DNA of 64,000 nt from Erodium maritimum (taxonomy: Eukaryota; Streptophyta; Magnoliopsida; Geraniales; Geraniaceae). The notes below the pieces were generated by a model, which saw only the letters and a program-made list of their open reading frames with translations, was not told the DNA's origin and searched no databases. Both the position numbers and the translations under genes were made by a program. The stretch covers positions 15,707,735 through 15,771,734 of the forward strand of contig OY997589.1 of assembly GCA_963921825.1 (NCBI GenBank), in the 5' to 3' direction. Positions 12,430 to 24,366 of this stretch are shown in pieces. The first letter of the stretch is position 1, and every line of letters begins with the position of its first letter.

Positions 12430-14498
12430 ACGGAACGAGCCTCCCTGGCACCTCATGGGCGGCTTCGTTTGCTGTCCTAGTCACATACTCGAGTTTGACA
12501 TCCTCGTGAGACAATATAATGGAACGACATTCCTCTAGAATACGCCCCATAGAGGAGAAGAGTGGAACCCTTCTGTGAATTAGCCCCCTATGTTAGGCGT
12601 GATTTTGTACTACCACATGGGTGTGCCTAGTGCACTATACCCAGAGTAAAGCCCTTAGGATCGTGGTGTCCTCCTTAAATTCCGCCCCATGAGCACTAGG
12701 GAGGGTACTGTTCCTACCCTCCACAATTTTCCCTCTGTCATCCCTACAAACCATACTCCAGAGCATTTGGTTCGTTAGAAAATATCATTCCATCCATATT
12801 TATCGTCAGCCAATCGAGTAGTGGAAAGGACCGCCAGACCTCCCTGGGCTTCGACTGGTTGGGGGAAGTGTAGTACGGTCAAGGTGGTCTGAGCGCCAAC
12901 AATGTATATGACTACGAACTGTAGCGTCCAATGAGAATATAGACTACGATGTCTGCTCCCAGACTATCCCGTTTCATACCTTCCAAATCTTCCAAACCGT
13001 TAGAGCTAGTAAAGCTTTATGTGGCATCTCAATATGAGCCATAACTAAAGTGTGCTCAGGGAGAATGGGAATTTCCAATTGTGCTCTCTCCCCCACTTCT
13101 TGAGCAAACGGGCAATAAAGAAGAAGGTAAGTAACTGACTCTTACCCTTTCCTACACACAAGGCACTCTTTTGGAATGAGACCTAGTTTAACCAGAGAAT
13201 GGCTGCCACCTGCAACATACTTGCCTTCCACCAAAAGACCTTGATCTAAGGCTGAATATTAAGGTCCTAAATTGTCGTTCGCCCCCCCCCCCCCCCCCCC
13301 CCCCCCCCGTGGGAATCTATCGACCATTCATACGGGGAAACTCCTTATATCCCTCCTTACATGTGTATGTTCCCTTGGTTTTTTGAGTCCAATAACATTT
13401 ATCAATGCGCCCTCCCATCGGGGAAGGGACCGGTCGGACTTTCCCAAATAGCTCCGCCTGTAGAAGCTCCTCTAATTGGGTTATGTTCCAATCCCCACCC
13501 CCCGTTTACGGTCAAATCCTTGACCATCAATCCTGTTACTTCATTCGTATCCACACGAATACAAGGAGTATCCCCTAATAGCCATGAGACCCCTATCACT
13601 AGAGGGGTCCTACTATCCCCCACTATAGCCATAACTAAGGCCGAAAATGATGCTAATGTGGTGTTTAATACGCCAACCATCCATATTTCTCAATTCATGT
13701 TGAATCAATTGGTCGTATCCCTGATCCTCGACCCAACCATTCTCGAACCTGAATTATCTCTCCGTTGTCCCCGTCGGCCCTTCTAATAGCTGCAACAAGA
13801 CCGGTATACGGCATGATGTGGTGTACCCCACATTCTGAAGTTGAGAAAGTGGGAATCGTGCCTTAGCAACTATTGACATCATTCCTCTATCCAATTGGAT
13901 TTTAAATCGGGTTTGGGGGTCCTTCCCCCTCACCCATGTAAACTGGTATCCCTCAATTGGCAGGTCCTTGACCCCTATATGAGTGAGGGAATGTTAGAAG
14001 TCCTAGATAAGTTCCATGGATAGGGTCATCCCCTTCTATTTTCCTTAGGGTCTATAATCCCGTTAAAGTCCTAAATTAGTAGCCAATCCCTCATCTGATA
14101 ACTGTCGGCTAGACGCTGAAGCAGTGCCCTAGTCAGGTGTCAATGTGCCTATGTCGGCTCGCTATACACACATGTGAAACGTAACACCGAGTTCTGCCCC
14201 GTCCATATATGGTCGTTAGTATGAGTCTCTGACCTCTCCTCAATTACAACCCTCCACTTATCCGACCATAACACAACTATTCCACCCTTCCATCCCACCG
14301 ACGGTAGACCTTTCCCCCCATGAAAACCAAGGTTGTTTCAGAGTGAAGCCAATTTAGCCCGAGAATGGTGAGAGTCCAAGTAATATGACTCGGTAAGAAA
14401 AACCACGTCTAGCCTATGCTTGCCGATTAAGTCCTTGAACTGTTGCTTATTCTTGTTTGTCCCTAAGCCACGACAGTTACATGCCAAAAACGTAACCA
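12430..14498 (-). pseudogene. LINE ORF2 remnant (endonuclease, zf-RVT, RNase H)
   Basis: Starting at 14498 the minus strand reads MVTFLACNCRGLGTNKNKQQ, then VVFLTESYY, then GGIVVLWSDKW, the endonuclease N-terminus. FNGIIDPKENRRG follows near 14080. After a deletion, VIGVSWLLGDTP (13400-13680) begins the pre-zf-RVT region, and KVFWWKASMLQVA (about 13220) begins the zinc-binding zf-RVT domain. INMDGMIFSNE near 12790 and VKLEYVTRTANEAAHE near 12500 are RVT_3 RNase H motifs. Many stops and frameshifts interrupt the frame, and a C27 run falls between the two zf-RVT blocks. Confidence 0.8.
13282..13308 (+). repeat. Poly-C tract, 27 bases
   Basis: A pure cytosine run lies inside LINE ORF2 coding sequence. 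Such long G/C homopolymers are uncommon in plant DNA and error-prone in sequencing, so the exact length should be treated with caution. Confidence 0.95.
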
Positions 14499-14596
14499 TT
14501 GAGTACCCTCAAATACGAGACCAAGACGCGTATAAGGTTGCGTTGAAGGCGGCTAATGCCGAAACTGATTCCCCATCGCCGTCGTATAGACCCTTG

Positions 14597-16245
14597 GAGC
14601 ATGTACAACAGAAAGGACCTTGGTGAGGTCCTGGGAGTGCAGACCTTGTGCTGAATGGACAAAAGTGAGGGAGTGGGAGTGCAGAAAAGTGGGTGTTTTG
14701 CAACAGAAAGGACCTCTAAGGTCCTGAGAGTGCAGAACAATGTTGACTGGACTATTAATTGATATTTTGCTGTTTTATTTAATTCGTTATCAGAAACCGT
14801 TTAAATTATTTATAATTTAAACAATTTTGGAAATAAAATAAGTAATGACAATAAATAATTCATAAATAAATTTAACACGAATATATTTGAACTTTAAATT
14901 TTATTCAACCCCTTTTAATACAACCCAAAACAAAATACAAGTTCAAGAATCATCCTCTGTTGGGTCGACATCTGGTGGTGGGGGTTGTCGTCGAAGATCA
15001 TCAATTTGGGCTTTAAGGGATGCTATGAGTTGTCGCATTTAGGACTTGAAAAACTTATGGTCTGCCATATCCTCTTCGTCGTAGGAAGATGTATCATCCC
15101 CAACAGGGACTTGTAGGTGGCAAGGTTTGCTTCCCACTGTTGGGGTTAATGTCTGTATCATGCGATGCCTTTCTGCATGTTTTTGCCACATGTACGTTCA
15201 GCCTCCAACCGTGAACGTTCCAGCTCGGCGAAGGCAGACATTTGGGCCGTGAGGACGGTCCCCTTCTTTGCGGCCTTCGCTGCCTTCTTCCCTTATGGTC
15301 GGAGAGGGGGACTTGGGGCGGCCTCAGGGGATGGGGGTGTGTCGCTGAGAGGGACCTGAGTCCCCTCGTAGTTGTCGCTTCCTCCCCATTCTGTTGGTTG
15401 GGACTCACCACTGAGATGTGTGCCCTCCTCCCCTGTGCTTGTGGGTGGGGTTGAGCTGTAAGCCCCAGCCTCATCCAACCGCTGTTTTTTTTGGCGTACT
15501 TGACGGCGGACATTTCCCATTGTGCCCTCCTGGGCAGTGAACTTCGTGACGCCCTCGAGCCTCATCACCCAATGATCCATGTCGAACTTTAGTGGGTGGT
15601 CACCCATTTTCCCTGCCTCCCACCACATTTCCTTCGTTTCATGTGCTCTTCCTGGTTGGCGCCGCTCGGTTTCTCTTCCTTGGACCTCTTCAAATAGCCG
15701 AGGAACCTCCTTGTCTGAGACGAACCTCTGCCCCAATGTTTCTTGATAGCTTCCCAGCGGCGCTCTGGGAAACCTCCCTTCGAGTTGTATTTCTTCGTAA
15801 CTTCGCACCAGAACGTGGTGCCAGTTTGAGAGTTGCCCTTGATGGCGTCTTTCGTAGTACTCAACCAGCAAGTTATGAGGTGGTGGTCCTCCTGCTTGCT
15901 GAAGTTGGAGAGTGAAAGTATAGAGTGGTGTGGAAAAAATGAGAGTGAAGATGGGTATTTATAGGGTTATTTTTGTTGATTTTGTAATTAAAAAAAAAAG
16001 TAGCCGTTAGTTACCGTTGCCAACGGTCGGGGACACGTGGCGGTACCACAGGCTGCCAGCGCAGCGAGGGCGCGAGGAGCGCGGGCGCGGCCAGCGATCG
16101 GGGAGCGCGGAGCGCGGCGCGGGGAGCGGGAGCGCGTTTTTGGGGAGCGGGAGCGCGTTTTTCCGGCTCTACAGCGGAACGGCCCGCGTTCCTCGGACCT
16201 GGCGCACGCGGAGCTGGGCGCAAGTGCGTTCCGTTGTACGTGCTC
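14597..16245 (-). mobile_element. PIF/Harbinger DNA transposon carrying ORF1 only (second copy)
   Basis: The left end is GAGCATGTACAAC. The right end, read inverted, is GAGCACGTACAAC (one mismatch in 13). The flanking triplets are TTG (14594-14596) and TTA (16246-16248), a slightly decayed TTA duplication. Subterminal repeats occur at both ends: a GGACCT...AGGTCCT...GAGTGCAG module twice (14606-14640, 14701-14737) and a GGGAGCGGGAGCGCGTTTTT module twice (about 16121-16161). Only ORF1 is encoded and no transposase is seen. It sits inside LINE sequence at the ORF1-ORF2 junction, so it is younger than that LINE. Confidence 0.75.
15094..15871 (-). pseudogene. Harbinger ORF1 (Myb/SANT-like), frameshifted
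   Basis: Overlapping minus-strand frames (15871-15293, 15864-15589, 15513-15094) together give the ORF1 pattern: FWCEVTKKYNSKGGFPER, then RRWEAIKKHWGR, then KEEKPSGANQEEHM, MWWEA and HPLKFDMDHWVMRLEG. The tail has a K/R-rich region and AFAELERSRLEAE near 15230. The Myb/SANT fold would bind the subterminal repeats of the element. Alternation between frames near 15590-15700 shows small indels. The N-terminal start is not visible, because 15871 is only the first methionine in one frame. Confidence 0.75.
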
Positions 16246-17340
16246 TTAACGGTGGTATAAACCCTACCCCTACAAGCGGCTCGTAACCTAGTCTCTGACT
16301 CAACGATATGATTCGTTAGTATTAATTGTACTTATTGTGTCAAGTAATCTAATTATTGCTACGAATCTACTATGTGTCTTTAAATTTCGGTGCTCAAATT
16401 TTAATTCGTTTCTCCTTATCTGTCAGTTTAGTTGAATTTGAACCCGCTACCGCTACACCCTTTATAATTAATGCGTGGGAATGTGTGGTTAGAAAGAATA
16501 CCAACTTGGATTGTGTGTTTAAATGGCGGTCAAGGTCCACCATGGTTACATTTGGATCGGCAATAATAGTCAGTTGACCTTGAGCTCCCTCACATGGCCA
16601 CCTTTCCTTATTCTGAATTCTATTTTGTCCGCTACACATTACATTACTTCCCTTCAAGTTCAATTATATTGTTGGAGTAAGAAAGGTCTTCATCTCGAGA
16701 CATTCTCAACCTGTTACTAATCAACGATCACCTTATGCCATTGACAGCGAGAATTCAAACAGAATTGTAGGAACATAAGTATTCAATGGAGAATCAGCAA
16801 TTGTCGGAGTTAAGACATTTACAACGTCACTATGATGTCGCTCCTGAAACAAAATATGGTTTATGATGTCACAGAATTAGTTGTTCTATGCCAGTTAATG
16901 GCTTAGAGTTTTTTTTTATATACATATTTGATATATGTATAATCTTATACAATTGTTTAGAATAGGGTAAGTCTTGATGAGGGTAAGAATAAGAGGGGTG
17001 GAGGAAATAGAGTTGGCCGGCGACCTCCATTAAAGCTTTGATGGCCGCCGGCGGCTGATAAAGGGAGAGAGAAAGGAAGTCAAACTTAGAACTACAGTCC
17101 ACTAGTTTAGTGATAAAGAAGTGACTACAACGTTTTCTGTAGGGTGGGCCTCTAAGTATTCTGAACATCCGGTGATTTATGGGAAATACAAAGTTGACTT
17201 GGATATCAAGCCCACTACAATCAATACCCAACTCTAAATTGGACAATCCAGTGTGACGGGGGAAAAATTAAGAAGGATAAAGAGACTAAAACGATAATTA
17301 TCAAGCCCAATACTTTGTTAGAGGAACCGAAATCTACATT
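16246..17340. other. No recognisable feature
   Basis: Ordinary AT-rich sequence. Short frames on both strands (for example 16394-16663 minus and 16869-17246 minus) have no motif I recognise. The first ~60 bases may still be LINE ORF1 displaced by the Harbinger insertion. Confidence 0.5.
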
Positions 17341-17379
17341 AAATATATATATATTTTGAAACGTAGGTAATATTTATTA

Positions 17380-17870
17380 TCTGAATTGGTTCAAGATACA
17401 ATCTAGTGTATCCAGAATAGTAAAATCGGACCAAGCTTGAACAGACACAGAACGGGCCTCCCGAGTTAGCCAATGAGTTGTCCCGTTCGATGTCCTAGAA
17501 ATATACTCGAGTTTAACATCCTCGAAAAGAGATAAAATATATCTACTGTCATCTACCAGTCGACCCAGTGAGGAAAAGACATGTTAGTTTTCTTGGATCA
17601 AGTGCACCAAATATTGTGCATCACTACGCACAATTACTCTCGACAGAGACTGCTCCCAGACCCACTAAAGGGCTCGCCATATTGTCATTTCCTCCACGAA
17701 TTCGGATCCCCTTTGTCCTTGACTTGTACCACTTCGTCCCTCCAGTATCCCTCTTTGCTCCGGTCTACAGATCCATCCCATCCGAATTGGCTTGAATCAA
17801 CAAATATAGCTCCGTCCATATTGATTGTAAGCTAGTTTGGAGGAGGTGGTGACCAACCAATTTTCCTGTT
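17380..17870 (-). pseudogene. LINE ORF2, RNase H (RVT_3) tail
   Basis: Continuing from the other side of the LTR insertion, the minus strand reads LTINMDGAIFVDS (the VDGA entry of RVT_3), then a VVMHNIW/DAQYLVHLI region and LFEDVKLEYISRTSNGTTHWL, which carries the conserved ..V.R..N..AH.LA pattern. Frameshifts move the reading between frames. The 3' end is short and A-rich at 17351-17360. Confidence 0.75.
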
Positions 17871-18876
17871 ACGGACGGGGGCAGCCGGTTTCATCCCTCA
17901 TGTCACGCCCCAAATCCGGTTTAAACCAGACTCGAGACGTGAACTAAAAGTGATAATAAATAAAGTAGAATTAAACGAAATAAACCTCCAATAAATAATT
18001 TAAAACCGGTAATTCTGGTACCAAGAGTCAAATCCTCAAAATCCAATTAGAAAAAGTTTAGTACAATGGAATTACGTCTCTAAACAACCCACAAGCTAGG
18101 ACTCTCGCTAAGCTCCCAGGCTCCTAGACATCCTCTAGATCAACTCACGATCGAAACCTGTAAAACAGTAATAAAGGGGGTGAGCTTTCGCTCAGTAGGA
18201 AAAAGTAGTTAAGGGGATGAGCTATCCGCTCACCACCACGGGTAACCGTCCAAATATGGCATACTAGTAAAGCACGATAACTAACGAATCGAACAGTAAT
18301 CACAACCACACTCATAATCAACCTCACTTAACCATACCTCGTGTGATCACATCACTTAGCCAAACACCACACTTAGCGTGTGAAATCAACCCTGCTCAAC
18401 AATTAATGATTTCTCAAAGTTCACAGCCAAACCATATCTCAAAGAGTCATCGAGTAAATACACACAGTAAATCATTACCAATACACACCGTAATACACAA
18501 CATCGGTCTAGATATCATATACCGGAATCCTTCTTCGGTATATGTATCATACCGGAACACACAATATTGATATACGTATATCAGAACACATAGCCTCGGT
18601 CAGGATATCCTATACCGGAATCCTCCTTCGGTATAGGTATCATATCGGAACACCTAGCCTCGATCTAGATATCCTATATCAGAATCCTCCTTCGATATAG
18701 GTATCGTACCGGAATACACAGTATCGGTCAGGATATACGTATATCAGAACACACAGTATTTGTCGGGATATCATGTCGGAACACCTAGCCTCAGAACATA
18801 TCTACCCGGCACACAACATCGGCCTAGATATTGTCCCGCCACACCACCCTCGACCTAGATATCCTATACCGGAATC

Positions 18877-20896
18877 CAGGGCCGGCCCAATGATTATTGG
18901 GGCCTTAAGCGAGAATTTGATCGGTAACTTTTTTTCTTATGAAAGAATATAATAGGATAATAAGTAAATTTTCTCATATAAAAAGATTATACTAGATGAT
19001 ATTGAGCAAATGAGCTTCAACATCTATTTATAACACTAAAAAAATATATAATGGGTGATGAATATTAGTTTCTAACAAGATACCATCAATGGATAAGATT
19101 TACCGTCTAGAATTCAATACAAAAATCAAAATATTTAAGGATTCACATTTATCCCTAAATAAGAGGGTTAATTGTTGAAACTTACCCTTACGTATTGGTC
19201 ACGAACACTATGCTACCCTCCTTTTCAAAATGATATTTGCGGTACCTTATCTATTGGTCACGCGATTACGTTAGGAAAAATAGACGGTAAAATGCCGTTT
19301 TTCCATTCCGCCAGTCATATGACCTCAAGTGTCATATAATGGATGGTAAAATGACATTTTTCCTTCATTATTTGACTTTTATACATTTTATAAGGAACAT
19401 TATCATTGCACCCTCGTTGTTGTTCCTTATAAAATATATAGAGGTCAAATACTTAAGGGAAAAAACGTCATTTTATCATCCATTATATGACACTTGAGGT
19501 CATATGACTAACGGAATGGAAAAAACGACATTTTACCGTCTATTTTTCCTAATGTAATCGCGTGACCAATAGATAAGGTACCGCAAATATCATTTTGAAT
19601 AGGAGGGTAGCATAGTGTTCGTGACCAATACATAAGGTTAAGTTTCAACAATTAACCCTAAATACGATATACTCATGTCATGTTTGGATGTGATAGGTTC
19701 AAGATAATTATATAAAATTGCACTAAATTATCTAAAATATATGTGACGTTGTGTATGGCTAGCTATTGTCATTATCTTCTAGAAATTTTCACACTTAAAA
19801 TAATTTTTAAATACTAAATATGGGTATTAACTATGATCAATCAAATATAACCAAAAATAAGAAACCCGTCAGAACTTAGAATAACAGTGCAAGGTAGTAA
19901 GTAAGTAAGTAAGTAAGAATTTTTAAGAACTAAGGGTATTTGGTATTGAAATCCACCGTTTAACCGACAAAAACAAAATAGGACAAGCCCAAAACATTCT
20001 TCTGGTTACCTCAAGATATATGTCCAACTTCATGTAATTGTTGTTACTCTCCAAATATTAAAGACGCTTATAAACAAACTCATATTTATTGATAATTTTG
20101 ATTTTGGACTCAAGAACCAGAAATAAATCATCATTCATGTTTATGGCCTCTGGTCTTTGTGTTTTGTTGAGCGACTGGGAAACATCTCCATTCGCCAATA
20201 AGTGAATCATTTTCCTAGAGTCTGAACAATAGAACTTCATGTGATAGGTATATAAAGCCAACTCTACTTATAATCTTGATTAATTTGATTAATCATGAAA
20301 TGAAACTTTCATAATACATATTTTATTACAATAAATTTGGAAGAGTTTCTCTTTCTCTTGACAACTTACTTTCTCATGTTATTTTGGTTTAAGCATTTCC
20401 ATAGTGAAGCTTATAAATTGTTTCTCATTCCTCAAACAAATATTATATTGTGGTATATAGATATTCACACTTTTTTCTTTGGTTTTGTTCCATTCTTTTG
20501 TTTGATTCCTATTTAGTTCACTAGTCACTGGTAAATTGAACTTGCATGTTTTGTTTCAGTAACGATAGTTTTCACTGCTAAATAAAGACCCATAGAGCTG
20601 TTAGAACGTTCAACAATCAAGAAAAATTGTCTTTCTTTTGAGAATTGTTTTTTTTTCCTAAAGAAAAAATTTGAATCAAGATCAAAATTGACACAATTAC
20701 TAATAAAGTTTAATTTTAAAATTAGAAATCTAACATTTCGTTTTATTAGATTCGATCAAATGATAACAATTACTTAATTTTATGGAGCCTTTTTTGATCC
20801 AAGGTCATAAACGGTTTATTATTTAATTTTATGAGGCTTTTTCGATATGAGGCCTTAAGCGGTTGCTTAACTCGCTTAAAGCTTGAGACGGCCCTG
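18877..20896. mobile_element. Non-autonomous hAT element
   Basis: Perfect 8-bp TSD CCGGAATC (18869-18876, 20897-20904). The ends are CAGGGCCGGCCC on the left and, inverted, CAGGGCCGTCTC on the right; CAGGG termini with an 8-bp TSD define hAT. The 2.0-kb interior is AT-rich and holds no transposase. A 67-codon minus-strand frame (20058-20261) has no recognisable domain. Inner subterminal repeats GGCCTTAAGCG occur near both ends. A fold-back MULE MITE is inserted at 19165-19658. Confidence 0.9.
19165..19658. mobile_element. Fold-back MULE-type MITE
   Basis: Almost the whole 494 bp is two inverted arms of about 200 bp starting GGGTTAATTGTTGAAACTTA, around a short centre near 19410. Flanks are TAAATAAGA (19156-19164) and TAAATACGA (19659-19667), a 9-bp TSD with one mismatch. 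A 9-bp TSD plus long TIRs indicates the Mutator superfamily. There is no coding capacity. A transcript would form a near-perfect long hairpin. Confidence 0.85.
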
Positions 20897-22180
20897 CCGG
20901 AATCCTCCTTCGGTATAGATATCATACCGGAACACCTAGCCTCGGTCTAGATATCCTATACCGGAATCCTCCTTTGGTATAGATATCATACCAAAAGCCT
21001 CGGTCTAGATATCCTATATTGGAATCCTCATTCGATATAGGTATCGTACCGGAACGCACCGCCTCTAAACATATCATGCTGGAACACACAGCATCAGCCA
21101 CGATATCGGACCAGCACACCATCCTCGGCCTAGACATCCCAACGGGGTACACACATACAGGGTCTCAAACACATCACAAGCAATAATGCACTCCAATATT
21201 CCCCACATCATATCTTACTGAACATACCACATCGGTCTATCATTCACCCGATCATATCACAAGACAGTAGTTCACGCCATACCGAACATATCATACCAAA
21301 CATATCATACCATGATCATTAATTAACAACGGAACATACCACTGATTAATCATACCAAATCTATTAATCACAACCAAGAGCAATCATCACACAATCCTAC
21401 AGGCCCAACCAGGGACCCACATGCAATTCTACATCACATCAATTCCCACACCTACGAGCTCGACCTGGCCCGCATGTGGTTCCATGTTATCAACGAACAC
21501 CCTAGTTATTCACATCCTACATGTGATTCTACAATATTCCGGTTACTTAAATCCTATATGCAATTCTAGTAACTTTTTGCATTCAAACCGGTATACGCTA
21601 CTTTTCCCTATCTCAACCGCTATCCAAACGCGAACGATCACGAGTCGCCTAGTAGCCTCCTCCGCCGTGCTCGGGAACAAAGTTTAAGATTACAAGTAAT
21701 ACGAGAATTAATAATAACTCAAAGGTGGTTCAAAGAGATAAATAACCAAACTAACCCCCAATTACTCAATCTTGTCAAAATGGACCCGGAAGACCCATTT
21801 TGCCCGGAATATGGAAAACGTCCCTCGGGCCTCCGAAAATTCCTTCTGAACAAATGATTTACTCAACAACTAATTTATAACGGATTGATAACCGCTCGTT
21901 AACCCAATACCGATCTCAACCGTTCGGCTTCACCGATCACTGTATCTTACAGTCACTAGGGTAAGGATCCCAATCAAGCGATGTAACCATCATAATAAAG
22001 AGATTCAAATTTAAACAACCATTGAGACAATCAAGATTCGTGTCGTTCCCACTCTACGCATCAAATATTTTCACTTGCGTCACTGAGCACACGACTTAGA
22101 CCTCCTAACTCTACCCACCTAATTGACGTTGGTCCGAGGTTTTGAAAACAAGTTCAAAATTTTCAACCTGTTTCAAATGA

Positions 22181-22198
22181 AACCAGGCTCTGATACCA
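22181..22198 (-). promoter_or_regulatory. Primer-binding site, initiator tRNA-Met type
   Basis: The minus strand reads TGGTATCAGAGCCTGGTT, three bases after the LTR end. TGGTATCAGAGC is complementary to the 3' end of plant initiator methionine tRNA, the common primer of gypsy and copia elements. It fixes orientation and the LTR boundary. Confidence 0.9.
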
Positions 22199-23179
22199 AA
22201 TTGTCACGCCCCAAATCCGGTTTTGGCCGGATTCGAGACGTGACTTGTAACAATTGAGATAAAAGCGGTAAAACTGTAATAAACCTTTTTAAAGCTGAAA
22301 GCGAGTCCAAAATATTTCTCAATAATTTAATCCAAAATTTCAAATATAGTATCAAAACTTGACAAGTACATAAGGTGAATAAAGTTCAACAATGTGGACC
22401 AACCCATCTCTAATACGACCCTCAAGACATCCGAAGCTCCCAAGCTTCGAATTTCCCAGATCTCAAGTACACCTGTACACACAATAAATAAACAAAAGGG
22501 GTGAGCTTACGCTCAGTAGGGAAAATCATAAACAACTTTAGCCTCCAAGTTTAATAATAATACTGACTTAGATCGATGTCACAAAAGTGCTTAAAACCCT
22601 TAGACCAAAAGGTATAATAAACAATTAAAAAAAACAACGAGAACACTATCGCATTCTCAAGCATAACGATAACTTCCCAGAGAACAAATAGAGAACATTA
22701 TAATAAAATAGAAAACCATCACAACGGGGAACGAGTAAACACTATTAATCAATGAAAAGACTATGGAATCAATGTAATGAAATAGTATCGCTTTTTCAAC
22801 GATAACAGTAACTTAAAAGATTCCATGAAAATACTATAACGAATCATAACTCATTACAATGGGAGCAACTAATATCACGCCAACCACTCGCTTTCTCAAG
22901 CCTCCGATCCATGGATAGATTCTGGGATCACATCGGTTCCCATAATTCCGATCCACCAGAGTACCCATATCATATCAGATTTTCCCTCGGTCCAGAGGAG
23001 GCACATGCATCGGGGCACCGGAAACCATCCCATAAGGACGCTCATCGTCGGGATTCTCGGAAATGCCTCCAAAGGACCATAAGTCATAGGGAACCAAGTA
23101 GTGCTCCCGTAGGACGCACACACTTGGGTGAAACCGCAGTAATCATCTCTCATAACGTAATCCAACCAACTGCCCCGTA

Positions 23180-23320
23180 GGGTCCAATAACCAATGCTCT
23201 CAGGCTCCAATAACCAATACTCATCATATCCAGTAACCAATGCCCTCAGGCTCCAATAATCAATCCTCAGAATATCCAGTAACCAATGCCCTCAGGCTCC
23301 AATACTCAACCAATAACTCA
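23180..23320 (+). repeat. 47-bp minisatellite in the inner LTR
   Basis: Units containing CCCTCAGGCTCCAATAACCA recur at about 23196, 23242 and 23289 (spacing 46-47 bp). They lie between the conserved CTCGGAAA module and the palindrome-rich region, where other LTRs in the window carry unrelated tandem repeats. Confidence 0.85.
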
Positions 23321-24230
23321 CAGTATCTGCCAAACTCCAACCACCACAACGGCACCGGATTACCCCCCGGTGTAGTACAGAACCGAACAAGCAAACATTC
23401 AAGAATAAGAATAAGGGAAATACACTATAATTCATCCATCAATCAACACCCATCGAAACACAACACAGACATACATTAGCACTTCACACTTACTGTATAC
23501 TTACCTGTCACGAACTATCGGTACATCGATCACCTGATTGTACTCCTTTGGCACAACCAGTCATACTCGATCATCCGCTCAATCAACAATTATATCAACA
23601 ATCACTCAACCAATCAAGTAAATATTCAACTAATCAAACATAAAGTAAACGAGTTCCATTAGACTCTTGATTATCCTAATAACTAGCAACCAAACATGTG
23701 AACCTAGCACACGACTAATCCGAGAGCTCAACACAACCTCTCTACAAGTAAATCAATTCCCAAGTATTGAAAGCGAGTTACACTAGTCATCTTCATCCTA
23801 AGCATGCATTCTAGACACTTCCGGTTATTAATAATTGAAAGACGATTGTTCTAGTTATTCGCATCCTATAGGCAATTCTAGAACCTTTCCAATTTTATTA
23901 TCCAAACATGCATACTAAGCGTTAAATAAGAAATTAAGACTTCCCCTACCTCGTGGTAATCCTATAAAACTATGTTGTCAAACTCGGTAGTCACCACTCC
24001 GTTCTTCACACGGGTTCCGGCGTGATCTTCGTTCTTCTAGCTCTAGCCCAAGTTCTTCCTTCCTTCCTTTCTTGGTACCACGGTCTTGGACCACAAACAA
24101 ACTCTAATTAAAAGCTAACTAAGGTGTAAACAAACAAGCTCAAAAGACTCCACCCAAAGTTCCAAAACCAAACTCTTGAAGTAGACTAAAAAGGATCGAA
24201 AAGGGGTTCAAAGGGACCAAGACTGGTCTG

Positions 24231-24366
24231 CCACGGATCTGGTCACGGATCTGTGGACTGGGCCGTCATGGATCTCCTCACGGAGCCGTGTCTGGCGCCG
24301 TCACGGTCTCCCTCACGGAGACGTGACGTCCTCCATCACGGTACCCGTCACGGGTCCGTGACGCCT
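24231..24366 (+). repeat. Array of CACGG/CCGTG palindromic repeats in LTR
   Basis: Short GC-rich units built on CACGG and its complement CCGTG alternate every 10-20 bp, giving many small overlapping palindromes (such as TCACGGAGCCGTG). The same type of array, again bounded by a TGGTCTGCCACGG-like edge, is in the solo LTR at 32821-32957. The AT-rich surroundings make it stand out. Confidence 0.9.

Larger units (their letters stand above)
12328..14596 (-). mobile_element. L1-type LINE fragment, split by a Harbinger insertion
   Basis: Minus-strand LINE sequence ends in an A-rich tail (T-rich 12328-12338 on the plus strand) and runs up through RNase H, zf-RVT and endonuclease to the ORF2 start near 14498 and the end of ORF1. 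At 14597 it is interrupted by the Harbinger element ending at 16245. A short ORF1-like continuation may lie just beyond 16246. I could not find its TSD, so the 5' limit is open. Reverse transcriptase is missing between about 14050 and 13700. Confidence 0.75.
18490..21140 (+). repeat. LTR-internal minisatellite (TATACCGGAATCC type), split by the hAT insertion
   Basis: Irregular repeats of about 60-90 bp occupy 18490-18868 and resume at 20897-21140. Each has CGGTCTAGATATCCTATACC, CGGAATCCTCCTTCGGTAT and CGGAACACCTAGCCTC. The CCGGAATC in one unit is the 8-bp hAT target duplication. The array sits in the outer LTR. Confidence 0.85.

Noticed and set aside
15165..15915. Plus-strand frames at 15165-15915
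   Set aside because: Shadows of the Harbinger ORF1 on the minus strand, which has family motifs.
16017..16286. GC-rich overlapping frames (70-89 codons) as small genes
   Set aside because: They fall on GC-rich tandem repeats at the end of a Harbinger element and have no motif.
18490..18868. Regular repeats as a CRISPR array
   Set aside because: Units vary and spacers are themselves repeats. It is a plant LTR minisatellite.
22896..23240. 114-codon minus-strand frame rich in Trp and Tyr
   Set aside because: Entirely inside the inner LTR across its conserved module and minisatellite. No protein motif.
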